A DNA stretch of 59,243 bases, taken from positions 1 through 59,243 of the forward strand of contig ONFR01000013.1 in assembly GCA_900317125.1 (NCBI GenBank), given 5' to 3'. Below the pieces are notes generated by a model. The model saw only the letters and a program-made list of their open reading frames with translations, had not been told where the DNA came from and ran no database searches. This stretch comes from an uncultured Bacteroidales bacterium (GTDB lineage Bacteria; Bacteroidota; Bacteroidia; Bacteroidales; P3). The translations under genes and the position numbers were made by a program. Shown here one piece after another: positions 52,176 through 59,029 of the stretch. Numbering within the stretch: position 1 is the stretch's first letter; every line of letters begins with the position of its first letter.

Positions 52176-52977
52176 CTTCCTTCGCCAAGCCGTTCAGGAG
52201 GCCGACCATATCATTATCGGTGCGGGCAGCGGTCTCACTACTGCCGCAGGCATCGACTATGCTGGCGACGACTTCCGTCGCGAGTTTGCCCCATGGATTG
52301 AACGCTACGGTTTCACCGACCTCTACACTTCGTCCTTCTACCCTTTTGAGACTCCGGAAGAATACTGGGCCTACTGGGCAAAGCACATCTGGTTCAGCCG
52401 TTACCGCACGGGTGCCACTGAACTGTACAGGACGCTCCTCCATCAGTTTCCCGAAGCGTTCATTGTGACCACCAATGTCGACGCCCAATTCGAGCTGGCG
52501 GGATTCCCTACCGAGAGGATTTTCGCCACACAAGGCGACTACCGCTGGTTCCAGCCTGCTTCGGGGTCGCCCAAAACGCTTGTCGACAACCGCGAATGGG
52601 TCTTCCGGGTGCTGCCACATATCCATGACTGCCGCATCCCCACCGATATGATTCCATCCATGCCCGATGGGAGTCCCGCCTCATTGAACCTGCGTGTTGA
52701 CGACACCTTTGTCGAAGATTTCCATTGGCACCAACAGGCGCGCCGCTACACCGACTTCGTACAGCAGGCCTCGCAGGACAACCTGCTGTTGTTGGAGTTT
52801 GGCATTGGCTACAACACCCCTGGCATTATCCGTCTCCCTTTCGAGCAGATGGCGCAGCGGTTTCCCCATACCACCCTCATCCGCTTCAACCGCGACAACC
52901 CCGAACCCTACATCGAAGATATGCCCCGTTTTACCGCCTTTACCGAAGACATCGCCACCGTCATCAACCAGCTGTGA
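52141..52977 (+). CDS. class M sirtuin (SirTM-type protein ADP-ribosyltransferase)
   Basis: 278 residues from ATG 52141. Sirtuin fold: IIIGAGSGLTTAAGIDYAGD, then FIVTTNVDAQFELAGFPTER and IFATQGDYRWFQPA, and later LLLLEFGIGYNTPGIIRLPF. The deacetylase His of the usual HG motif is replaced by Gln in ATQGDY, and the NxD is kept, which is the mark of the SirTM group that transfers ADP-ribose instead of deacetylating. In Staphylococcus and Streptococcus these genes lie with a macrodomain, GcvH-L and LplA2. The last two are absent within this window, so the target protein here is unknown. Ends 35 bp before a 29-bp palindrome. Confidence 0.9.
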   Translation: MTSTASYSERISFLRQAVQEADHIIIGAGSGLTTAAGIDYAGDDFRREFAPWIERYGFTDLYTSSFYPFETPEEYWAYWAKHIWFSRYRTGATELYRTLLHQFPEAFIVTTNVDAQFELAGFPTERIFATQGDYRWFQPASGSPKTLVDNREWVFRVLPHIHDCRIPTDMIPSMPDGSPASLNLRVDDTFVEDFHWHQQARRYTDFVQQASQDNLLLLEFGIGYNTPGIIRLPFEQMAQRFPHTTLIRFNRDNPEPYIEDMPRFTAFTEDIATVINQL

Positions 52978-53011
52978 ACTGGCAGACAATGTTTTCACAC
53001 CTGTATTACAC

Positions 53012-53040
53012 TTGTTTTACACTTTTAAAGTGTAAAACAA
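53012..53040. terminator. perfect 29-bp AT-rich palindrome behind the sirtuin gene
   Basis: Arms TTGTTTTACACTTT (53012-53025) and AAAGTGTAAAACAA (53027-53040) are exact reverse complements around one T. As RNA it would make a 13-14 bp stem, so it probably ends or stabilises the sirtuin transcript; a protein-binding site is an alternative. Confidence 0.5.
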
Positions 53041-53204
53041 CGGTGAAATGCCCCAACCCAAGGCACCTTTAACCCAAATCGGTCGTTTAATATAACACAA
53101 ATGTTATATTGCATACAAATACAACTCTTTACAATGCTAATTCTCTAATGACCTATTTGGGATACCCCCCAACTCGACTGAACTTTGGAGGGGATATCAA
53201 AAGA

Positions 53205-53236
53205 CCCGAGGCTGCGAGAAATCTCACAGCCTCGGG
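53205..53236 (-). terminator. hairpin terminator for the HXXEE genes, copy of the one at 55687-55718
   Basis: CCCGAGGCTG (53205-53214) pairs exactly with CAGCCTCGGG (53227-53236), with an inner GAGA/TCTC. On the minus strand it is followed by TCTTTTGATATC. The same hairpin with few changes lies behind the 103-residue gene at 55687-55718. Confidence 0.7.
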
Positions 53237-53261
53237 CTTTGCATGATGGAGTTCATCTCTT

Positions 53262-53320
53262 TACTTGATTCATTCGTACTGCAGATAGCGGGCTTTAATG
53301 GCCGTGTGCATGCTGAGCAA
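53262..53320 (-). pseudogene. decayed 3' end of a copy of the 103-residue coiled-coil gene
   Basis: The minus strand reads LLSMHTAIKARYLQYE then a stop, against MLSMRTAVKGRYPQYEWIKY in the intact gene at 55734-56045. The Trp codon TGG has become TGA, and a second change (TAC to TAA) lies four codons on. About 47 of 58 nucleotides agree. The copied terminator follows at 53205-53236, so a gene end plus terminator was duplicated. Confidence 0.65.
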
Positions 53321-53341
53321 CCGAATACTGGGAATACTTAC

Positions 53342-53956
53342 TCATTTGGTTCGATTTTGTAACTGTTTTTTCAGCATTCGGGGCATGTCTCTGTAACGTA
53401 TTCCGACCATCATGGTAAGTGTCTTCTGCATGGTGACAAAAGTCGCAAAGAATATGATGATGCCCAATACGTAGTCGTACCAAGAGGCAAGGTGATTATT
53501 GGCGAGATACCACAAGAGAAAAATACCCGTAGCGGCCTCGAGCCATGCTGTAGCCATTCCGGGTGTATACATTCTCTTTAATCGGAATAACTTGATGCCT
53601 AAAGTGTGTACCAGACCTTCGAAAATACCGAAAGTGGCAATTGACACAGCGAACATTGCGTTATCGTCGAAGATGAATGGCACAAGGGTTATTGATATTA
53701 AAAGAATGCTTGTGGGTATTCGGCTTGCCCTACGCAGGTCATCGGTCAGTTCCTTGTCAATAAGTCTTGCAATCAAATCGACGAAGCCACCAGGATATAC
53801 GCCTTCTTCCCATTCGTGCAGGATGAAGAGAAAATTGAACACCACCACGAAACGCTGCACAGCAGACAAGCCGTCCATCATCGAGGTGATTACCATAAAG
53901 AGCATTGCAAGCACTGTGTAGATCTCCAGTGCATAATGCTTGATGAATTTACCCAT
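53342..53956 (-). CDS. HXXEE-motif integral membrane protein (copy 1)
   Basis: 204 residues with five or six hydrophobic helices. The signature is VVFNFLFILHEWEEGVYPGG with H-x-x-E-E and PGGF, at about 40-57. ISITLVPFIFDDNAMFAVSI and VHTLGIKLFRLKRMYTPGMA (His and basic residues) continue the family pattern. HXXEE proteins are uncharacterised membrane proteins that may be metal-dependent hydrolases, since the conserved polar residues sit within or beside helices. A paralogue lies 26 bp upstream. The C-terminal end (MLKKQLQNRTK) is just before the decayed gene end. Confidence 0.8.
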   Translation of the reverse strand: MGKFIKHYALEIYTVLAMLFMVITSMMDGLSAVQRFVVVFNFLFILHEWEEGVYPGGFVDLIARLIDKELTDDLRRASRIPTSILLISITLVPFIFDDNAMFAVSIATFGIFEGLVHTLGIKLFRLKRMYTPGMATAWLEAATGIFLLWYLANNHLASWYDYVLGIIIFFATFVTMQKTLTMMVGIRYRDMPRMLKKQLQNRTK

Positions 53957-53982
53957 GTTTTTTCTTTGTTATTGATTACACA

Positions 53983-54654
53983 TTATGATTGTTTGCGCCA
54001 AAGTGTGGCAATGCCGTGTTTGACATCGAACTCCTCTGCCTGATACGGGGCAAATCCATAGGTTGTTTTACGACTGCGGCAGGTCAGGATGGGGAGCAGA
54101 ATCATCACAACCGATACAAAGGGGAATGCCACTAAAGGACCCCACCAGTAGTAGTGCGGCACAGCGAAATGGGTGGCAATATACCAAAGGTAATACACAC
54201 CCATCGGCAGCATAATGAAGAGAGATGAAAGGCATCCCGGCGAATACCACGACTTGAGCGAAATGTTCAACTTCAGGAAATGCATAAACACTTGCGCCAT
54301 CGTGAAGTAGGCAATGAATATGCCCAGCCATAAGCAGTTGTGGCAGAAAATGCCGACGATATAGAGCGTATAGGCAAGGAATGTGTTGACAATCGTTGCA
54401 CTCAGCTCGTTCAGAGGATAGCGGGCAATGTCATCTTTCTCACCAAAGAGGGCGTGGTTGGCAGCAGCAGGGAAACCGCCGGGAAACACATACTCCTCGA
54501 ACTGGTGAAAGAGCAACGCCATAAAAAGCAGGATCGTCAGTCGCTGCGTGGTGGGAACCAAATCGGGCGTTAGGCCGACAAAGAAAGCCAAAAGTATGAA
54601 AAGCAAGCCTCCAATAGCTGACCAGTATCTGCAATAAAATCTGAATACTTTCAT
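53983..54654 (-). CDS. HXXEE-motif integral membrane protein (copy 2)
   Basis: 223 residues, similar layout to copy 1. The motif is FMALLFHQFEEYVFPGGFPA (HQFEE, PGGF). Further matches are VNTFLAYTLYIVGIFCHNCL, FMHFLKLNISLKSWYSPGCL and a late helix VVMILLPILT. The two copies are diverged enough that the duplication is old. It is the first gene of the minus-strand pair, divergent from the AraC regulator (165 bp between), with a TAATTTTG promoter at 54698-54705. Control by that regulator is likely by position only. Confidence 0.8.
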   Translation of the reverse strand: MKVFRFYCRYWSAIGGLLFILLAFFVGLTPDLVPTTQRLTILLFMALLFHQFEEYVFPGGFPAAANHALFGEKDDIARYPLNELSATIVNTFLAYTLYIVGIFCHNCLWLGIFIAYFTMAQVFMHFLKLNISLKSWYSPGCLSSLFIMLPMGVYYLWYIATHFAVPHYYWWGPLVAFPFVSVVMILLPILTCRSRKTTYGFAPYQAEEFDVKHGIATLWRKQS

Positions 54655-54697
54655 AATCTCGTTTTTTGGGGTGTTGAACTGATTTGATTTTCGATTG

Positions 54698-54705
54698 CAA
54701 AATTA
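54698..54705 (-). promoter_or_regulatory. -7 promoter element for the HXXEE gene pair
   Basis: TAATTTTG on the minus strand, 43 nt before the ATG at 54654, in the divergent region shared with the AraC gene. Confidence 0.55.
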
Positions 54706-54819
54706 CAGACATTCTGAGAAATAAAATATCACAAAACAAGACAAAAATATCCATATCCTTAACTTGTGGTACAATAAACAAAGAAACAGGGCGTTATAAT
54801 AGCACAAAAAGCATCCGAG

Positions 54820-55650
54820 ATGGCAATACGAAACTTTGACACGGGGAAAATATCCACTGAGCTCTCGCACCACGGCTTCCGTCGTGCCGGAGATTACGGA
54901 TTCAACTTCCACGCACAGTTGCAGCAAAACCTCTCTTTCTTTCTCGAAGGTCAACCTTATCGCCTCACCGAAGGCCGTCTCCTGATGGTGCATCACGGAA
55001 CAATAGATTTAGAACTTGATTTGGAAGAACACCACATGCAAGTTGGTGACATCGCATTTGCAATGCCCAATTCATTGGCTATGGTGAACAGACTGAGTAT
55101 GGATTGTGTTATCAGTATCATGACATTTTCCCGAATGCCGACGGTCAATGGGCGACAGGAATGCTTTATGGCACGTTGCGATGAGAGTACCCAAATGAGA
55201 ATAGAGAAATATATTGACCTGATAACCATACAGGTGAAAAGAGGGGACGTATGCACAGACATTGTGTCATGCTTGTTTGATTCCCTGATTCTCGATGTGC
55301 AAAGCCTCGGCTCTGAAACAACCCCAACACAAAAAGAATCCTTCATGCATCGCTTTTTGCAACTCCTCTCACAAGAAGGCAGGGTGAAACATCCTATCGA
55401 CTTTTATGCCGACCGCCTATGTGTTACAGCAGGATACGTTAGCACTATGGTGAAACGACATAGCGGAATGACAGCCATGCAGTGGATTGACCGTGCTTTG
55501 GTGCGTGAAGCCAAAGTTCTATTGCACTACACGCAAATGCCAGTGTCCGAGGTTGCCGAAACGCTCGGCTTCGCTACCCCCTCATTCTTCATCCGTTTCT
55601 TTCGCCAACAGACAGGCATAACCCCCTTGCAGTTCCGAAAACATGCATAA
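54820..55650 (+). CDS. AraC-family transcriptional regulator
   Basis: 276 residues. An N-terminal cupin-like sensing domain (about 1-160; FFLEGQPYRLTEGRLLMVHH, VGDIAFAMPNS) is followed by two helix-turn-helix motifs (about 180-276): IDFYADRLCVTAGYVSTMVK, WIDRALVREAKVLLHYTQMP and VSEVAETLGFATPSFFIRFF, RQQTGITPLQFRK. Divergent from the HXXEE pair, which is its most probable target. The ligand is unknown. Confidence 0.92.
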   Translation: MAIRNFDTGKISTELSHHGFRRAGDYGFNFHAQLQQNLSFFLEGQPYRLTEGRLLMVHHGTIDLELDLEEHHMQVGDIAFAMPNSLAMVNRLSMDCVISIMTFSRMPTVNGRQECFMARCDESTQMRIEKYIDLITIQVKRGDVCTDIVSCLFDSLILDVQSLGSETTPTQKESFMHRFLQLLSQEGRVKHPIDFYADRLCVTAGYVSTMVKRHSGMTAMQWIDRALVREAKVLLHYTQMPVSEVAETLGFATPSFFIRFFRQQTGITPLQFRKHA

Positions 55651-55686
55651 ACACTCAAAGGCACTCTGAATAGGTTTATCAAAAGA

Positions 55687-55718
55687 CCCGAGGCTGCAAG
55701 AAATCTCACAGCCTAGGG
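55687..55718 (-). terminator. hairpin terminator of the 103-residue gene
   Basis: CCCGAGGCTG (55687-55696) pairs with CAGCCTAGGG (55709-55718), one mismatch; on the minus strand T-rich sequence follows. It also lies behind the convergent AraC gene. A copy is at 53205-53236. Confidence 0.7.
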
Positions 55719-55733
55719 CTTTGTGGAAGGCGT

Positions 55734-56045
55734 TCATCTCTTATCCTGTACGCCGTACTTGATCCACTCGTACTGCGGGTAGCGGCCTTTGACGGCCGTA
55801 CGCATGCTAAGCATCTGTGCCTTGAGGTCGGCAATCAACTCCAGATTCTCATGCGCCTTGAGAGTGGCCTGCCGACGCAGTTTATCTACCTCGGCATCTT
55901 TTTGCCGCAAATCTTTTGCCGCCTCTTCCAATCGGTTGATGGCATCGGTGGTAATGCCGATTTCCTGCGCCTCTTTGAGATGTTTACGCAGACCGGCTAC
56001 GAGCACATCTGCCTTTTCGATTTCGTTTAAATTTGTTACTGACAT
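55734..56045 (-). CDS. small coiled-coil protein of unknown function
   Basis: 103 residues, almost wholly helical: VLVAGLRKHLKEAQEIGITT, AINRLEEAAKDLRQKDAEVD, KLRRQATLKAHENLELIADL, then MRTAVKGRYPQYEWIKYGVQ. Charge and heptad pattern suggest a coiled coil, with an aromatic C-terminal tip. I know no function. It follows a membrane protein gene by 27 bp on the same strand. A decayed copy of its 3' end lies at 53262-53320. Confidence 0.75.
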   Translation of the reverse strand: MSVTNLNEIEKADVLVAGLRKHLKEAQEIGITTDAINRLEEAAKDLRQKDAEVDKLRRQATLKAHENLELIADLKAQMLSMRTAVKGRYPQYEWIKYGVQDKR

Positions 56046-56072
56046 AATATTGTATTTTAGTGGTTAATTGTT

Positions 56073-56744
56073 TTATTTGTCCATCGCTGCAATTTCGTTT
56101 TCGCGGATAATCACATCGGCAATAGCATCTGACTCATCTGACGGTTTGACTGTCTTGTTGCTGTTCTGTTCATTACGCTGTGCTATGTTATTGGCGAAAA
56201 GCCGTCGTATGACAAATCGCACAAAAGGTTGAACAAAAAACATCTGCGAGAAATAGGCAAACGGTAGGTTATAACATATCAGACGGAACCAACGGCACAA
56301 GAAGTCGATGACATCAAATCCCTTATGGTAAGGATAATAAAAGAGATCAGCCAGCAAACTCATTGACGAACACATAAGACAAACGGTAGCTGTGATGATA
56401 GCCGACTCGAATATCATTGGGTGATTGCGGCGTGGGTCGAACTTGCGGCTGGCCAACCGGAACGCCAAGGGGCTGCCCATTGTCACTGCAAGCACAAAGG
56501 CGAAAGCAATCTCAATAATAATCATCAACCATACAGGAAGATAATCGCCGAACATATAAACACCACCCCGACAATCGAGAGCACGCCAAACCGAAGTTGT
56601 GCCGGTTGCCAGCATCAAGCTGTCGCCTTCAATGACATACAGGCTATAAAAAACAAACGCATGAACAGTAATGAACACTGTGATTAAAGCATATACCAAA
56701 TATTGAATTTGATTCCGTGAAATGTTTTTTTTAGCTTTTACCAT
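56073..56744 (-). CDS. four-helix membrane protein, DUF2798-like
   Basis: 223 residues with four hydrophobic segments at about 15-37, 72-95, 113-136 and 145-165 (YLVYALITVFITVHAFVFYS, VWLMIIIEIAFAFVLAVTMG). Residues such as GSPLAFRLASRKFDP in the loop after the second segment recall DUF2798 proteins, but the assignment is weak. The hydrophilic tail (about 175-223) is rich in Asn, Glu and Asp. It is upstream of the coiled-coil gene on the same strand. Nothing in the sequence gives a role. Confidence 0.65.
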   Translation of the reverse strand: MVKAKKNISRNQIQYLVYALITVFITVHAFVFYSLYVIEGDSLMLATGTTSVWRALDCRGGVYMFGDYLPVWLMIIIEIAFAFVLAVTMGSPLAFRLASRKFDPRRNHPMIFESAIITATVCLMCSSMSLLADLFYYPYHKGFDVIDFLCRWFRLICYNLPFAYFSQMFFVQPFVRFVIRRLFANNIAQRNEQNSNKTVKPSDESDAIADVIIRENEIAAMDK

Positions 56745-57050
56745 ATCTGTTTTTTTAAGTTTATTTTTTGTGTTTTTTTGTCATTTCGATTATTTGTATG
56801 TTTCGGGGCAACAAACCTGAAAGCTAATAATTTATGCTTCAAATATTATTATTCAGCGAACTCATGCAAAAATACCTTTTTTTTCTGATTAGGTAAAAAA
56901 AAAATTCGTATCTTTGTACACGAAAAACAGGATATGTACATATAGTCAAACTGCTGTTTTTCCGCTTGGTAGAGCGGACAACTCCACATGGTTTTATCAA
57001 CAAAAATACAAGAAGACATGAAACAAAACATGCGGGGATTCTATTCCACA
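56745..57050. other. AT-rich intergenic region with the esterase promoter
   Basis: 306 bp between divergent genes, very AT-rich with T and A runs. Apart from the plus-strand TATCTTTG at 56909-56916 and a possible in-frame upstream start at 57018, I see no gene or clear hairpin. Confidence 0.55.
56909..56916 (+). promoter_or_regulatory. -7 promoter element for the esterase gene
   Basis: TATCTTTG after an A-run; leader of about 100 nt to the ATG at 57018 or 130 nt to that at 57051. Confidence 0.6.
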
Positions 57051-58010
57051 ATGAAGAAAACATTAATTTGGGCAATATGCCTATTGAGCCTTACCGCCTG
57101 CGCTCAAAGAAATGGCGGTGATAAGGGATTTGGCGACAAAGCGCCACGATTCGGAGGCGGCGATATGAGGATGAACTCAAAAGAGAACGATTCCGTGTTT
57201 GTCGCCTTGAAGAATGAGGCCTTGGGGAAGTTCCGGCAGTTCACCTTCGAGGATGCTGCAACAGGCAAGACCATGCAGTACAATCTTCTTATCCCAGATG
57301 GTTATGATGGGGAGACAAGCTATCCTCTGGTCCTTTTCATGGCCGATGCGAGCACCGTGGGGAAGGATGTGACCGCACCACTCACCCAGGGCTACGGAGC
57401 TCTTGAGTTTGCCTCCGACCGTGACCAACGGAAGCACCCGTCTTTTGTGTTGGTTCCGCAATATTCCGACTGGGCTGTGCAGGATGACTGGAGCACCACC
57501 GACGAGGTAGAGATGACTATCCGTCTGTTGCAATATATATGCAAAGAGTATAAGGTCGACCAAAGACGACTTTACACAACTGGCCAATCAATGGGTGGCA
57601 TGATGTCCTTCTATTTCAACATCGCCCATCCCGACCTATTTGCTGCTTCGCTGTTTGTCAGCAGCCAATGGGACACGTCGAAGATGAAAGACTTTGGCAA
57701 ACGCAAGTTCTTCTACATTGTGGCTGGCGGTGACGGAAAGGCGTCGGGTGGCATGAGAGAACTAGCCGCGGTGCTGAAAAAACAAAACGCCCATATCGAC
57801 TCGGCTTCGTGGAGCGCCAAGTTGCCTCCAGCAGAGCAGGAACGTTTGGCAAAAGCCTTGATAGCCAAGGGTGGCAGCATCAATTTCATTTGCTTTGAGA
57901 AAGGTTCGGTACTCCCTGCATCCGGACAGGGCATGGAACACATGGCCTCTTTCGACTTTGGATACAAGATTGCCGCCGTCCGTGACTGGCTGTTTGAGCA
58001 AAGCAAATAA
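57051..58010 (+). CDS. secreted alpha/beta-hydrolase esterase (lipoprotein)
   Basis: 319 residues from ATG 57051, giving MKKTLIWAICLLSLTACAQR with a lipobox (LTAC); a start at 57018 adds 11 residues. Hydrolase motifs: YNLLIPDGYDGETSYPLVLF, then the nucleophile elbow TGQSMGGMMSFYF (G-x-S-x-G), a possible Asp in VAGGDGKASG and a His in GMEHMASFDF. The family includes feruloyl and other carbohydrate esterases and phospholipase/carboxylesterases. It sits alone before the ABM protein; a repeat-rich spacer separates them. Confidence 0.88.
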   Translation: MKKTLIWAICLLSLTACAQRNGGDKGFGDKAPRFGGGDMRMNSKENDSVFVALKNEALGKFRQFTFEDAATGKTMQYNLLIPDGYDGETSYPLVLFMADASTVGKDVTAPLTQGYGALEFASDRDQRKHPSFVLVPQYSDWAVQDDWSTTDEVEMTIRLLQYICKEYKVDQRRLYTTGQSMGGMMSFYFNIAHPDLFAASLFVSSQWDTSKMKDFGKRKFFYIVAGGDGKASGGMRELAAVLKKQNAHIDSASWSAKLPPAEQERLAKALIAKGGSINFICFEKGSVLPASGQGMEHMASFDFGYKIAAVRDWLFEQSK

Positions 58011-58068
58011 TCCCTGACACACAGCCAATGACACAATATTTCTTGAATTTCAGCGTTAAGACAATAAA

Positions 58069-58189
58069 ATGTTGATATGTTTAGTGTTGATACGTTGACA
58101 TGTTGATATGTTGATATGATGCGAGTCGGATAAACTTATCAACCTATCAACGGACAACAATAAATCATATACTTATCAACTTATTAACG
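58069..58189. repeat. cluster of GTTGATA repeats with inverted TATCAAC copies
   Basis: GTTGATATG-like units begin at 58070, 58086, 58094, 58102 and 58110, and inverted CTTATCAAC or CTATCAAC units at 58135, 58143 and 58172, with a variant at 58181. The array can fold into several hairpins and lies between the esterase and the ABM gene. Confidence 0.6.
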
Positions 58190-58200
58190 ACAAAGATAAT

Positions 58201-58482
58201 ATGATACGGTTGAATTGTTTTTTCCAAGCCAATGACGGCGAGCAGTACAAGACCGCCTTGCAGGCGGCTATAGCCCTTACCGAACACTCGCAGAAACACG
58301 AGGGATGCATTGCCTACGATGTATTCCAGAGCGCTACCCGACCGGATGTGTTCATGATTTGTGAAACATGGGAGGACGCCGCCTCGCTCGACAAGCATTC
58401 CAACACGCCGGAGTTCAAGAAATACTCGCCCATGATGCGCCAATGCGGCCAGATGAAAGTAGAGAAATTCAACATGGCCTGA
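58201..58482 (+). CDS. antibiotic biosynthesis monooxygenase (ABM/YgiN) domain protein
   Basis: 93 residues, the size of one ABM domain: LNCFFQANDGEQYKTALQAA, EHSQKHEGCIAYDVFQSATR, then VFMICETWEDAASLDKHSNT and PEFKKYSPMM. It resembles YgiN-type quinol monooxygenases and related ferredoxin-like fold enzymes acting on quinones or other small molecules. It is 12 bp before the cyclophilin-like lipoprotein, so they are likely co-transcribed. Confidence 0.9.
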   Translation: MIRLNCFFQANDGEQYKTALQAAIALTEHSQKHEGCIAYDVFQSATRPDVFMICETWEDAASLDKHSNTPEFKKYSPMMRQCGQMKVEKFNMA

Positions 58483-58494
58483 CCATCAAACCGC

Positions 58495-58956
58495 ATGAAA
58501 CGCACAATGAACCTGATAGTCGCCATGATGCTTTTCTTTGCTTCGGCTTGCACACCTGAAGACAAGCCTCTTTCGCCAGCATCAACAACCGTGGGTGACA
58601 TCACGCTCACCATCGGCGACCGAAGTTTCACAGCTACGATGGTGCAGAACAGCACCTCCGAAGCTTTCCGAGCCCTGTTGCCCTTGACGCTGGAGATGCA
58701 GGAACTGAACGGCAACGAGAAATACCACTACCTCTCCCAGTCGCTCCCCACCAACCGCACTAAAGTAGGCACCATCCACGCGGGCGACATTATGCTCTAT
58801 GGCGACAACTGCGTGGTGGTCTTCTACGAGACCTTCACGACCTCATACCAATACACCCCCATCGGCCACATCACCAATCCCGAAGGTCTCAAAGAAGCCC
58901 TTGGCAGTGGCAAAGTGACTATCAATTTTACCATAAAAAATAAAGGTAACCTCTAA
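58495..58956 (+). CDS. cyclophilin-like fold lipoprotein
   Basis: 153 residues with a lipoprotein signal (NLIVAMMLFFASACTPEDKP, lipobox ASAC). The mature part has ITLTIGDRSFTATMVQNSTS, EAFRALLPLTLEMQ, then IHAGDIMLYGDNCVVVFYET and YQYTPIGHITNPEGLKEAL. This is the pattern of cyclophilin-like fold proteins that are often next to flavodoxin, ABM or aldo/keto reductase genes. Enzyme activity is not shown for most. Its partner here is the ABM gene directly upstream. Confidence 0.85.
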   Translation: MKRTMNLIVAMMLFFASACTPEDKPLSPASTTVGDITLTIGDRSFTATMVQNSTSEAFRALLPLTLEMQELNGNEKYHYLSQSLPTNRTKVGTIHAGDIMLYGDNCVVVFYETFTTSYQYTPIGHITNPEGLKEALGSGKVTINFTIKNKGNL

Positions 58957-59029
58957 AAATTAAATGTCGAATATTCAACAATATAAATCATAGTTCTGCG
59001 TTATATATGTTGTAGAAACAACAATACTT

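Larger units (their letters stand above)
52978..53341. other. intergenic region after the sirtuin operon
   Basis: 364 bp. It holds the palindrome at 53012-53040, a second small hairpin (AATATAAC 53089-53096 with GTTATATT 53103-53110), the hairpin terminator at 53205-53236 and the decayed gene end at 53262-53320. No intact gene is seen. Confidence 0.6.
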
